Shown here: positions 8,653-17,226 of the stretch, in pieces
Layout of the letters: each line of letters opens with the position of its first letter
Position numbering within the stretch: the first letter of the stretch is position 1
DNA from: an uncultured Lachnospiraceae bacterium
GTDB lineage: Bacteria; Bacillota; Clostridia; Lachnospirales; Lachnospiraceae
Length of the DNA: 64,000 nt
NCBI GenBank assembly: GCA_910586255.1
Contig: CAJUHR010000017.1
Location: forward strand, 29,373-93,372
Direction: 5' to 3'
Made by a program: the position numbers and the translations under genes
Notes under the pieces: generated by a model
Database searches by the model: none
What the model was told of the DNA's origin: nothing
Seen by the model: only the letters and a program-made list of their open reading frames with translations

Positions 8653-9204
8653 TTACAGCTTTGTGGCATTCTGCTCCTCCAAAAGCTCTCTGAAATACCG
8701 GGCAAAGGGCGTCATATCCCCACTCTCTGAGACAACCGTCCTTGGAGATGATTCCAGGGAAATATTGGTGTAAAAAACCGTCACCGAATTATCTGCAAAC
8801 ATCTGGCCTGTGTTCTCAATCCGAAGCTCCCCGCCATCCTCAGAAACCAGGCTTATATGGGAGAAATCCTGCATCCCGGTAAAAAAATCCTCCACCACCT
8901 TTCGGGTCCAACAGGTGCTTTCTGCCTGTACAAAGTCATGGGAGAGAACGGAATATTCCCTGTTGTCAAAAAGAAAACAGAAATCAACCGGCTCCCCGTT
9001 TATATAGGCAGCCGCCCTTTTCCACCAGTCCCAGAAATCATCCGAAATCGGAAAACATTTCTCTCCCTCCCGCTTTTCATAACAAAACTTTTTCTGACCG
9101 TGTTTCTCAAAATTGATGACTGTTACCTCTCCGTTATACAGAAAGAATAAATACCGATAGACAGACTCCTTAGGACGCTTCTCCTTCTCTGGCGTGTCAC
9201 TCAT
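8653..9204 (-). CDS. uncharacterised 183-residue protein of cluster A
   Basis: I do not recognise the family. Starts MSDTPEKEKRPKESVYRY behind AAGGAG with normal spacing. Composition is that of a soluble, acidic, aromatic-rich globular protein: VYRYLFFLYNGEVTVINF, then a Trp-rich stretch (DDFWDWWKRAAAY), then predicted beta segments. No signal peptide or membrane segment. It is the last gene of the minus-strand series that begins with the GrpE-like gene, 55 bases after the glycine-rich membrane protein, so a role with that system is inferred from position only. Confidence 0.7.
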   Translation of the reverse strand: MSDTPEKEKRPKESVYRYLFFLYNGEVTVINFEKHGQKKFCYEKREGEKCFPISDDFWDWWKRAAAYINGEPVDFCFLFDNREYSVLSHDFVQAESTCWTRKVVEDFFTGMQDFSHISLVSEDGGELRIENTGQMFADNSVTVFYTNISLESSPRTVVSESGDMTPFARYFRELLEEQNATKL

Positions 9205-9259
9205 CTTTCTTTGCTCCTTTTACCATTTACTCAATCCATGCCTTTATCTGAAATAAATA

Positions 9260-9994
9260 TTACTCCGCAGACGGCATAGTCAATGAAGTAAATTTCTCCA
9301 TAAGCTCCTTATCCGAAATTTCCGGATAAATTTCCTTCAGCCCGTCCATAATGGCACCGGAAACCTCCCTTGGCTCCGTACCGCTCTCCAGGGGCTTTCC
9401 CTTGATATAGTCGCTCAAATCCTTCATGCTCCCAATGCCCTTTTCCTTAAACGCCTCAATATATTTCCTTACCTCGTCTCCCTTCATATGAAGGTCCGCC
9501 ACTGTGCGCCAGAACTCTCCCGGCGCTTCAATATCATATTTTTCTTCGATTCCCTTTATGTAAAGTCCGGTTCCGATGGCTGCATATCTGGCCCGATCCT
9601 CATTAGAAAGGCTCTTTACCTTCATCTGGTCAATCTCCACTTCCTTTCGCAGATATGCAATATAAGCTTCCGTACTGTCAAATTCCTCCGGCTTTCTTTC
9701 GGATTCCTCCGCCTTCATTCCCAGCTCCTCAGGCTTTTCCTCCGGCTCCTTCATTCCCAGCCACTGAGCGATTCCGGAAACAATCGTCCCCACCGCACCG
9801 ACTATGGACAGAATCTGCGGTATTCCCACCGCCGTCCCCACAATCCCTGTCACAATGGACGCCACCCCGCCTGCACCGGAAAACAGGGCGCCTCCGATGG
9901 CGGAGCATACGCCGCTGACCGCGGAACAGAAGGCACTTCCCACTGCACTTAAGGCACTTCCGACACCGCTTATAAAATCACCAATCAAACCCAT
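9260..9994 (-). CDS. glycine-rich putative membrane protein of cluster A
   Basis: About 244 residues. The first ~85 residues are almost entirely Gly, Ala, Ser, Val and Ile with small-residue spacing like a glycine zipper (for example GSALSAVGSAF, GGALFSGAGGVASIVTG, GAVGTIVSGIAQWLG). A short charged repeat follows (EEKPEELGMKAEESERKPEEF), then a soluble helical C-terminal domain of ~150 residues. The N-terminus could insert in a membrane and oligomerise; family unknown. Start at ATG 9994 is chosen because AGGAGGAAAAA precedes it; an in-frame TTG 24 bases upstream lacks a site. Between the HerA-like ATPase and the 183-residue gene in the same direction. Confidence 0.72.
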   Translation of the reverse strand: MGLIGDFISGVGSALSAVGSAFCSAVSGVCSAIGGALFSGAGGVASIVTGIVGTAVGIPQILSIVGAVGTIVSGIAQWLGMKEPEEKPEELGMKAEESERKPEEFDSTEAYIAYLRKEVEIDQMKVKSLSNEDRARYAAIGTGLYIKGIEEKYDIEAPGEFWRTVADLHMKGDEVRKYIEAFKEKGIGSMKDLSDYIKGKPLESGTEPREVSGAIMDGLKEIYPEISDKELMEKFTSLTMPSAE

Positions 9995-10084
9995 TTTTTC
10001 CTCCTGATTCTCATCCAACTCAAAATACTGTCAATATTCAAATATTTTGTCCGTCAGTATTATCCTAAAGCCTTATGGTTTCCT

Positions 10085-13000
10085 CTACATCAAACTATCC
10101 TTAAAACGTATCCAATCCTCAATCTCCATCGCCATCTTCGCATATTTTTGAACAAATTCCGCCGCAAGCTCATATCGGTCTCTGTCATATGCCTTCTGTT
10201 TATTTACATTTCCCGGCTGGGCCAGGTAGCGCACTAAAATCAGATACTTTCCCAAAAAATCCGCAGAATATTTTTGGAGCAATGCTTTCAGATACTTTCC
10301 ATGCTCTTCCTTACATTTCAGGCTCTTGCAGAACTCATCAACCACCGTCACTGGCATCTCGTCTCTGGAAAACTCCATAAGATGTTTCATTTCCTCAACG
10401 GATGGAACAGCCTCAAAAAACTGGGACCCGCAAACGATCCCCCGCTTAAATTGCCGTGCATAATACTGATACGCCAGCTGAGAAATTTTTTCCTCTCTGA
10501 CCTGTTCCCTCCCTGTGGTATCCGTCCTCCGGGCAATCTGAACCTGCACTGCCTTTGAAAAGCCCTGGGAAAAGACAATGGCGCGGCCGGCTTCCAGATT
10601 GGAGAGAAATTCCTTCTGTTCCTGATTGAGGACGATGGTATTTCCGATGGCATTTTTGTCATCCTCGGCAAAAAGCCGGTAGACAATCTTTGTGTTGGTA
10701 TTTTTCAGAACCTCGGAGGTCAGTTTATTGGGTATCTGATCCACTATAATCAGAGATTCTCCATATTTCCGAATCTCTGCCAGCATATCGGCAAATATCT
10801 CCACCCCGTGCTTTTTGTTGGGGCTGTCTCCCGGCATATATTTGCTCAAAAGCCGGTGGGCCTCCTCCACCAGGGTCACATGGGCATAGACGCCTTTTTT
10901 CAGAAATCTTGCCTTGATGGCCTCCATAAGATTGGTCAGCACAAATCCCATAATCAGGGATTTCTCCGTAGTGCTGCGGATCTCCTCAAACTCAAGAACC
11001 ACTCTCCGGGACAGAAGCTCCTCAAAGTCCACGGACCTTCTTGTATTCAGCATAAGACCCTTTGAGCCGATTAAAAGTCCCTGCAGCCTGGCCCGGATGG
11101 AACCGATATAGTCATTTTTCAGGCGGTCGTCAAATCCCTGCCGCTCTACCACCACATTGACCTTCTCCACCAGATCCTCCAGGGTCGGAAAGGCGTAGAC
11201 ACCGTCATCAAATGCCCGTTCTTTGTAAAAATCATTTTTGTTTGTGGCAATATTCCACCCGTAATCCTTATAGCACTCATAGATGGACGATTCGATCAGC
11301 TGGGGAATGGCGGCCTCCATGTCAAAGGAAGCCTCAATACTGGCCAGAATCATGTCCACCCGTGAGGTGATGCTTTCGTGAGGGAAAAACTCAAAGGGAT
11401 TCAGACGGAAAGGGGCAACCGTATCCTTCCCCAGGGTAAACACCAAAAGATCGTCATATTCTCTGGAAAGAATCCGATATTCCGTTTTCGCCGGCTCAAT
11501 CACCAGAAACGGCAGCTTGCTGTCAACAAGAATATTCTGACAGGTGGTGGTCTTTCCGCTTCCCGTCACACCGGTAATAAACAGATGCTTGTCCAGACTT
11601 TCCTTGTCCAGAAACACATCAATCTTGTCAATCACATTGCCGCTCTGGACTAATTTCCCGAGATTAATACGATTTTCCTCCCCAATCTCCTGGGGAAAAT
11701 TCAAACCGAACTCCACCTCCTCCCGCAGTCCCAGGCCCACCACATCCTTCTGAGGAAGACCGGCAATCATCGCCAGCTCGTTGGTGGTAATCCAGTTTCC
11801 CAAATGGACCTCTCCCTTGGATCCCACAAACTGGGACAGGGCCGAACGGGATATTCTCTCGCTTTTGCCGGGATTTTCCCTAAAGGTTCCGCAGGGAATC
11901 TGGAAATTTTTCAACTTGTTCAATTGGGGGGTTCCGGGCTTATTCTCAAGGGAAACTGCCCTTAGAGGCACCTTGTTTCCCTTTTCCCCGCTGTAGAGGG
12001 AAATCGCCGTATTCTCCAGCTTCTTCAGCCTGGCCTTTGAGGTGGCAAAGAGAAAGGAGGTGGTCAGGAAAATCCCCTTGCCCATCCCGTAATCCAACCT
12101 GGGAATAATCACATCATTGAGATATTTGATCCATTCCTCAGACTTCTTGTCAATATATTCGATGGTAACCGAGCTGGAGGTTCCCCTTCCTGAGCTGGTC
12201 TGCTCAGTGACGCTCTCACTGGTTCCGCTTCCGGTGGTGGTGCCACTCCCCGTACTCTTGCCAATCGTTCTTCCCTCCGAATGGCTTTTGCCCTTGCTTC
12301 CGCCGTCACTGCTGCCTTCCTGACCGCTTTCCGTGGTGCTTGTGGTTCTTGAGCTGCCTCCCTCGCTGGTGCTTTTACCTTTTGTTGTGCTTTTACTGCT
12401 TCCCCAATTTTCTCCTTTATTCGTACCATCGGTTATGGTTGTACTGTTCTGGCTGGTTTCCGAATGATTTTCCCCCAGACTGGTGGATCTTCCTGTGGTT
12501 TTGCTTTTGGATTCTCCCTCGTTTGTTGACTTGCCATCCTGTACACTGCGCTTGGAAAAGGGCGTCAGCCTGGTGTAAATCTCGTAGAGATTTTCTTCAA
12601 TCTCTTTGATCGTATCATAATTCAGCGATGAGGCAATGATCATAAATCCGAAGGTGTCCCCCAGCATCACATCCACCAGGCGGTCCACCCCCTGAAATCT
12701 CTCATCCTCCTTGGTATATCCGGGAACGCCCTCCAGCATGCTGTAATATTTCATGCCATCGATGGTCTCAATAATCTGCCGCTTTTCCTCCGGCTCCACC
12801 TCCCTTGCACGGCTTCCCCGGAAATTGCCCTTTATGCCAGGCTCCAAAATATACTGGCCGATATCATGAATACTCAGCTCCATATCCACATCGGAGGTTG
12901 CCAGAAAATCTCTGGCAACCCCGTAATAAAAGTGGACGCCTTCTTCATTTCCCAGAATCAGATAAATAAAGTTCACTCCTTCAATGCGCATGGCGCTGAG

Positions 13001-13195
13001 CACATTCTCCAGGGCTTCCTTTCTGGGCGCTTTGTCCTCAAAGGATATCTCATCGATCCGATAAAGGGCAATTTCCCGGATCCGCTTCTCCCAGGGTATC
13101 TCTTTAAGCTCTGTCATCCGAAGCTCCGGGTTCCCTGACAGATAATAATTGGCCTTGTCTGCCAAAAAATCAATCTCAAATTGACTTTTTTCCAT
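10085..13195 (-). CDS. HerA/FtsK-superfamily ATPase with long Ser/Thr/Gly linker
   Basis: 1036-residue P-loop ATPase of the HerA/VirB4/FtsK group. Walker A is GVTGSGKTT (residues 542-550) and Walker B VTLVEEAH (about 773-780), followed by the HerA-type stretch ADMLAEIRKYGESLIIVDQIP. Three parts: an N-terminal domain (~1-215) with no family I can name, an extremely Ser/Thr/Gly/Glu-rich low-complexity linker (~216-345, imperfect repeats such as GKSTSEGGSS and STGSGTTTGSGTSES), and the motor with accessory beta domain (~345-1036). Such ATPases pump DNA, protein or work with nucleases; no nuclease gene is adjacent. Start ATG 13195 behind AAAGGAGAC. Lies 50 bases after the Hsp70-like gene, same operon. 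Confidence 0.88.
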   Translation of the reverse strand: MEKSQFEIDFLADKANYYLSGNPELRMTELKEIPWEKRIREIALYRIDEISFEDKAPRKEALENVLSAMRIEGVNFIYLILGNEEGVHFYYGVARDFLATSDVDMELSIHDIGQYILEPGIKGNFRGSRAREVEPEEKRQIIETIDGMKYYSMLEGVPGYTKEDERFQGVDRLVDVMLGDTFGFMIIASSLNYDTIKEIEENLYEIYTRLTPFSKRSVQDGKSTNEGESKSKTTGRSTSLGENHSETSQNSTTITDGTNKGENWGSSKSTTKGKSTSEGGSSRTTSTTESGQEGSSDGGSKGKSHSEGRTIGKSTGSGTTTGSGTSESVTEQTSSGRGTSSSVTIEYIDKKSEEWIKYLNDVIIPRLDYGMGKGIFLTTSFLFATSKARLKKLENTAISLYSGEKGNKVPLRAVSLENKPGTPQLNKLKNFQIPCGTFRENPGKSERISRSALSQFVGSKGEVHLGNWITTNELAMIAGLPQKDVVGLGLREEVEFGLNFPQEIGEENRINLGKLVQSGNVIDKIDVFLDKESLDKHLFITGVTGSGKTTTCQNILVDSKLPFLVIEPAKTEYRILSREYDDLLVFTLGKDTVAPFRLNPFEFFPHESITSRVDMILASIEASFDMEAAIPQLIESSIYECYKDYGWNIATNKNDFYKERAFDDGVYAFPTLEDLVEKVNVVVERQGFDDRLKNDYIGSIRARLQGLLIGSKGLMLNTRRSVDFEELLSRRVVLEFEEIRSTTEKSLIMGFVLTNLMEAIKARFLKKGVYAHVTLVEEAHRLLSKYMPGDSPNKKHGVEIFADMLAEIRKYGESLIIVDQIPNKLTSEVLKNTNTKIVYRLFAEDDKNAIGNTIVLNQEQKEFLSNLEAGRAIVFSQGFSKAVQVQIARRTDTTGREQVREEKISQLAYQYYARQFKRGIVCGSQFFEAVPSVEEMKHLMEFSRDEMPVTVVDEFCKSLKCKEEHGKYLKALLQKYSADFLGKYLILVRYLAQPGNVNKQKAYDRDRYELAAEFVQKYAKMAMEIEDWIRFKDSLM

Positions 13196-13245
13196 GTATG
13201 TCTCCTTTACAGTAAACAGTTCAAGGGTTATCTGACGGACACCCT

Positions 13246-16149
13246 CTACGGAAGCTCCACTCTCTTCGGCTGCTCTATGTATTCTCCCCTTTCCAGCCCC
13301 TCCTTGTCGGCAACCACATACTCCACCACCGTAGGCTCCACTGCCCGGATATAGATTCCAACCTGTTCCTCGTCCTCATTGGCCTCCCCAATCCGGCAAA
13401 GCTTTTTGCTGGCCTTTGTGATGGAACTTTTATTTAAAGCCACGTCCGGCAGGGAGGTGTAATAAAACTCAAAATCCGTCTCCAGGGCATCGATAAAATA
13501 GACCCACTGGTTGTAAGCAATATCCCTGTCAATCACAGTCCGAAACTGTCCGTCATCCTCGTAACCGATGTAATATTTAAACTTTACCTCATCTGTGTTC
13601 TTGATCTCTGAGATCACCTGGATTCTTGACCCGGGCCTTCCCTGGATCAGGCCGTAAGCCACGCCGGTCTTTCCCGTAGGTCTGGTAAGCCAGTCGGCTT
13701 CCTCATCTGAGTGGATGCCCCTTTCCTCCTGGATTTTTCTGGCTTCCTCGGTGCCGAGAGGAGGATACACACGGAAAAATGAGGATACCTCCTCCAAAAG
13801 CATCTCATCCTGAAATCTCTCCTGGATTTTTCTGGTCCAGTCCTGACTGTACCGGTCAAACAGTTCCTTCACAATGGCCGATTTGCTGGAATTGCCTGCC
13901 AGGAATATATGGATCCCCTTTGCCTCCTTCAAATCACTTTTTGAAAAGGTCTGCACCATGGCGGCAAAGAAATTCTTCACCCCGTCCTCGATCCGGTCTC
14001 TCAGCAGAGAAAGCAGGTCATCCTTGTTGACGCTCAGCTCAAAATTGGGCTCCAATTTGCCTGATTTTGTAAACAGCAAAAGCTTGATGCTTCCCTCCCC
14101 GATGGCCTGGATATCCTCCTCATTGTCGTTCTGCCACAGGCCCCGCAGCTTTTCCATCAGCTGACGGATATTCAGCCTTGCCTCCTGGGAATCATAGAGA
14201 AGATCCTCGCTTCCCACAAAGCTCTCGCAGTCATGGGGCCGGTAAAAGGGAATCTCCGCCTGCAAAAGCTTCTCCTTATTTTCCCGGAAAATGTGGTACG
14301 CCATCATTTCCAGCAGGTGCTCTCCTCCCAGATACTGATCTCCTCCCGCCCCGAAATGCTCAATCACATTGCTGTATCTGCGCTTGTCCGACCGCTTCCA
14401 AATGCCGAAGTCAAAATCCGTAGTGCCGCCTCCAAAGTCAAAGATTCCATAGAAAATCTTTTCTCCCGCTTCCGGTTTAAATCCATATTCACTCAGGGCG
14501 CAGATGGCGTAGGCCGCCGGCTCGCTGGACCACTGCTGCACCCGAAAGGCGCTCATGGCTTCCTCATCCTGCAAAACTGCCTGGGGAAGAGACTTTCTGA
14601 TTCCCCGCTCAAAGCTCTCAATAATCTTTTCCTTCACCCGCTTTTCGTATGTAACCGGAAAGGACAGAATATAATTCAAATAAATCTTCTGCCGCATATT
14701 ATTGATGTACAGACCCAGATAGTAGGCATACAGCTCTATGGGGTTGAGGGCTCCCTCCTCCATGTCAAGGAACATGGGAAGCTCCTGCTCATAGCCCTGG
14801 TTGTCCCGGATCCTTACCCGCCGGTTTTTATCGCCGCACCACTGCTTTAAGTCACTGAAAAAGGAATAGAACCTGCTGCTGTCGCTCTCCCCCTTCAACT
14901 GCTCCGCCGCCTTGTGGGAAACCGTCAGATCCTCCCACAGAGTATCCGGCCTCCCCTGTTTTGCATGGTAGCAGCTCATAAAATGTTCCAGATTCCGAAA
15001 CTCCATGACCGTGGGATTCTCATAATCCTCCCTCTTGGTTTCCTTCTTATATTTTCCGCTTCCCACCCGCATGGGCCATATCTTGTCATTTCCGTTCTGG
15101 AAAACCACCACCGTGCTTTTTGTTCCGAAATCAATTCCCACGATTCCGTCCCGCTGGATGTCCGCAAGAGGATTCCTGGCCACCAGCTTTTTGCTGACCT
15201 CGATGTGAATCCCTTCATCCGGGTCCTCCTCCCACAAATCCCAGTGGCCGCGCTCGATGTCTTCTAAAAGCTTGGGATCATAAGGGTCAATCTCGGCCCG
15301 AAGGTAGTCGCTGTTTAAATATTTGCTGTGAATGGCCGGGAGAATGTTGTCGTCTAACGGCACAACATGATTCTTAATGTGCTCAATAATGTCGGATTCT
15401 TTGAAGCTGATGCCGTTCAGCTCGTCATACTTTCCTGACAGGACCTTTTTCGTGAATGAATCGGTAAATGAATAATTGGAGGATTTATCGGATGAAAATA
15501 CTAAATCCTTGTCCCGGTATAAAGCCCGGAGACGTCCAAAGCGGTATCTTTCATCGTCTGATAAGTCTTCCGGGAGTAAATCTTCACGGATAAATAATTC
15601 CAGCCGGGAACATTCTTTGTCGCAGTCGCAGACAGGAATGACGATTGAATCTGAGCTCCCATATGAACAATATAATGACCTATAAAAATCGCATTCCCCT
15701 ACTGTTGAATCAACATACCCTGTGTTTCTATTATTATCAACACAGCCTATGTTCCGAGTTGTTCTATTATTTTTCTTGTCATCCACCAAATAAAAATCTT
15801 TATTCAATAATGGATTTTTCTTGTTTCTACAAAATAAATTTATAGCCTCATTATAGGTCATATCTCGTCCTTTTTTTCCAAAAATCAAAGGATTAAATTG
15901 CCCATATGAGCACTTTTTTCGACTTGGATCCACAATTAAAATATTATACTGTGGGATGAAATAAACCACTTCATTATGAATTTTCACCCAGGCAGATCCA
16001 GCCACCTCATCAAACCGCTTTTTTAATCCATTAAAAGAACGAAGCGCCGCTCCTATTCTCTTTCTTCTCTCCGCCTCCACCAGCTTCTTCATCAAATCCG
16101 AATCCGCCAAAATCCGATTGGTCGTCTTAGTCTTTACAACAGCTTCCAT
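13246..16149 (-). CDS. large divergent Hsp70 (DnaK)-like ATPase
   Basis: 967 residues with an Hsp70/actin-fold ATPase in the middle: phosphate-1 GIVGIDFGTKSTVVVF (~335-350), connect-1 region SSEPAAYAICAL, phosphate-2 GIFDFGGGTTDFDFG (~568-582) and adenosine loop IFLAGNSSKSAIV (~748-760). True DnaK is about 610-640 residues with the ATPase at the N-terminus; here a ~330-residue N-terminal extension precedes it and the usual substrate-binding domain is replaced by a ~170-residue C-terminal region. Part of the extension (residues ~75-180) is Cys/Asn-rich and markedly AT-rich. Starts at ATG 16149 behind GGGAGGAAGCT, ten bases after the GrpE-like gene, so the two are translated from one message. 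Likely a dedicated chaperone-like motor for the HerA partner (inference). Confidence 0.9.
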   Translation of the reverse strand: MEAVVKTKTTNRILADSDLMKKLVEAERRKRIGAALRSFNGLKKRFDEVAGSAWVKIHNEVVYFIPQYNILIVDPSRKKCSYGQFNPLIFGKKGRDMTYNEAINLFCRNKKNPLLNKDFYLVDDKKNNRTTRNIGCVDNNRNTGYVDSTVGECDFYRSLYCSYGSSDSIVIPVCDCDKECSRLELFIREDLLPEDLSDDERYRFGRLRALYRDKDLVFSSDKSSNYSFTDSFTKKVLSGKYDELNGISFKESDIIEHIKNHVVPLDDNILPAIHSKYLNSDYLRAEIDPYDPKLLEDIERGHWDLWEEDPDEGIHIEVSKKLVARNPLADIQRDGIVGIDFGTKSTVVVFQNGNDKIWPMRVGSGKYKKETKREDYENPTVMEFRNLEHFMSCYHAKQGRPDTLWEDLTVSHKAAEQLKGESDSSRFYSFFSDLKQWCGDKNRRVRIRDNQGYEQELPMFLDMEEGALNPIELYAYYLGLYINNMRQKIYLNYILSFPVTYEKRVKEKIIESFERGIRKSLPQAVLQDEEAMSAFRVQQWSSEPAAYAICALSEYGFKPEAGEKIFYGIFDFGGGTTDFDFGIWKRSDKRRYSNVIEHFGAGGDQYLGGEHLLEMMAYHIFRENKEKLLQAEIPFYRPHDCESFVGSEDLLYDSQEARLNIRQLMEKLRGLWQNDNEEDIQAIGEGSIKLLLFTKSGKLEPNFELSVNKDDLLSLLRDRIEDGVKNFFAAMVQTFSKSDLKEAKGIHIFLAGNSSKSAIVKELFDRYSQDWTRKIQERFQDEMLLEEVSSFFRVYPPLGTEEARKIQEERGIHSDEEADWLTRPTGKTGVAYGLIQGRPGSRIQVISEIKNTDEVKFKYYIGYEDDGQFRTVIDRDIAYNQWVYFIDALETDFEFYYTSLPDVALNKSSITKASKKLCRIGEANEDEEQVGIYIRAVEPTVVEYVVADKEGLERGEYIEQPKRVELP

Positions 16150-16159
16150 AGCTTCCTCC

Positions 16160-16999
16160 CTATATTCTCACAACCGATTTTTTGATTTTTTTATTTGCGA
16201 TACCCCGATATCCCCGCAAGAGCACCTGGGAAATCCGGCCTGCCACCAGGCTGTCTCCGCTTCTCTTGTGAAAGTCCTCATCAAACTCATCCCCGGCCTT
16301 TGTGTCCAGCCGCTCATAATTCCCGTTCATTTCCCGGTACTGTTCAAAAAGATAGTCAAAAATTTTACTCAGCACATCCAGAGTATCCGAATCATATTTT
16401 CCCAAAGACAGATTAATATCCAAAAATGCCCACAAGGCCTCGATGTTCCCCCACTGAACCCCCCAGCACAAAAATGCCTCCGGGCTTTTGCCGCTGAGCA
16501 CCCGGGTCAGATCCTCGTGAACCTCCTGCCCCAGCTGCATATACATGCGATAATAAGTATCCAGCTGGCGAAAACCGTCCTCATAATAGCTTCTGACAAT
16601 CCTGGCTTCCTCCACACAGCCCGCATATTCCCCTTCCCGGTCCTTCAAGGCGCGATTCTCCTCCTGAAGTTCTTCCAGCTGCTTTTGGACAGTCTCCAAC
16701 TGCCGCCGGATGTTTTGACTCTCTATCTCCCCATTGCTGACGGTCTGCTTTAGTTCTTCCACCTGCCTAAAGGCCCTATGCTTATCTTCCTTTTCTTCCT
16801 GCAGAGCTCTTCGGAGCATCTCCAATTCGGATTCCTTATCGTTTAAAGCAGCCCTCAGCTGCTTTGCCTCCTTCTTTCCCTTCTCCTCCCCCCCGCCAAA
16901 AACACCTTTTTTCTCTTCCCCGCCGGCAATTTCTCGTATTCTTCTCTGTACACCCTTATCATCCAGAGCCCGCAACAGATCGTCAATATAATCTGCCAT
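16160..16999 (-). CDS. coiled-coil protein with GrpE-like C-terminal wing
   Basis: 279 residues. Residues ~40-145 form a strong coiled coil (KESELEMLRRALQEEKED, RRQLETVQKQLEELQEENRA). A helical section follows, and the last ~45 residues read GDEFDEDFHKR ... SQVLLRGYRG ... KKSVVRI. This lines up with the beta-wing of GrpE nucleotide-exchange factors, which typically end GDPFDPNLHEA ... EVLQKGYKL ... PAMVKV. Together with the Hsp70-like gene ten bases downstream, this suggests a dedicated exchange factor (inference). Start ATG 16999 has GGGAGGAACC upstream; an in-frame ATG seven codons earlier overlaps that site and is rejected. First gene of cluster A. Confidence 0.8.
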   Translation of the reverse strand: MADYIDDLLRALDDKGVQRRIREIAGGEEKKGVFGGGEEKGKKEAKQLRAALNDKESELEMLRRALQEEKEDKHRAFRQVEELKQTVSNGEIESQNIRRQLETVQKQLEELQEENRALKDREGEYAGCVEEARIVRSYYEDGFRQLDTYYRMYMQLGQEVHEDLTRVLSGKSPEAFLCWGVQWGNIEALWAFLDINLSLGKYDSDTLDVLSKIFDYLFEQYREMNGNYERLDTKAGDEFDEDFHKRSGDSLVAGRISQVLLRGYRGIANKKIKKSVVRI

Positions 17000-17044
17000 T
17001 TTTGGTTCCTCCCGCCACATATGGATTTTCTCAAACTAAATATT

Positions 17045-17072
17045 ATTTTACATTATCCGACATATTTTGCAA
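17045..17072 (-). promoter_or_regulatory. putative promoter of cluster A
   Basis: Minus strand TTGCAA (17067-17072), 16-base spacer, TAAAAT (17045-17050), in the AT-rich gap between the divergent GrpE-like and NUDIX genes. Confidence 0.5.
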
Positions 17073-17159
17073 GCCCTTTCCCATCTGGAAATAGATGGCG
17101 AGCAGTAATCCTCTATTCGTGACAGTGCAAATTTTTTGGAAATGACTTATAAATATACG

Positions 17160-17188
17160 TTGTAAATATCAGATAAATATTCTATAAT
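17160..17188 (+). promoter_or_regulatory. promoter of NUDIX/cysteine-cluster pair
   Basis: TTGTAA (17160-17165), 17-base spacer, TATAAT (17183-17188), about 40 bases before the NUDIX start codon. Confidence 0.7.
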
Positions 17189-17226
17189 CGAGTACATAAA
17201 TCGACACTTGAAAACCGGAGGCATAT

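Noticed and set aside
12150..12550. Repeat array or CRISPR-like structure in the HerA-like gene
   Set aside because: Repeats are short, degenerate, in frame and encode a Ser/Thr/Gly linker; no constant spacers.
10085..16999. Prophage or conjugative element suggested by a HerA/FtsK-type ATPase
   Set aside because: No integrase, terminase, portal, relaxase, coupling protein set or capsid gene anywhere near.
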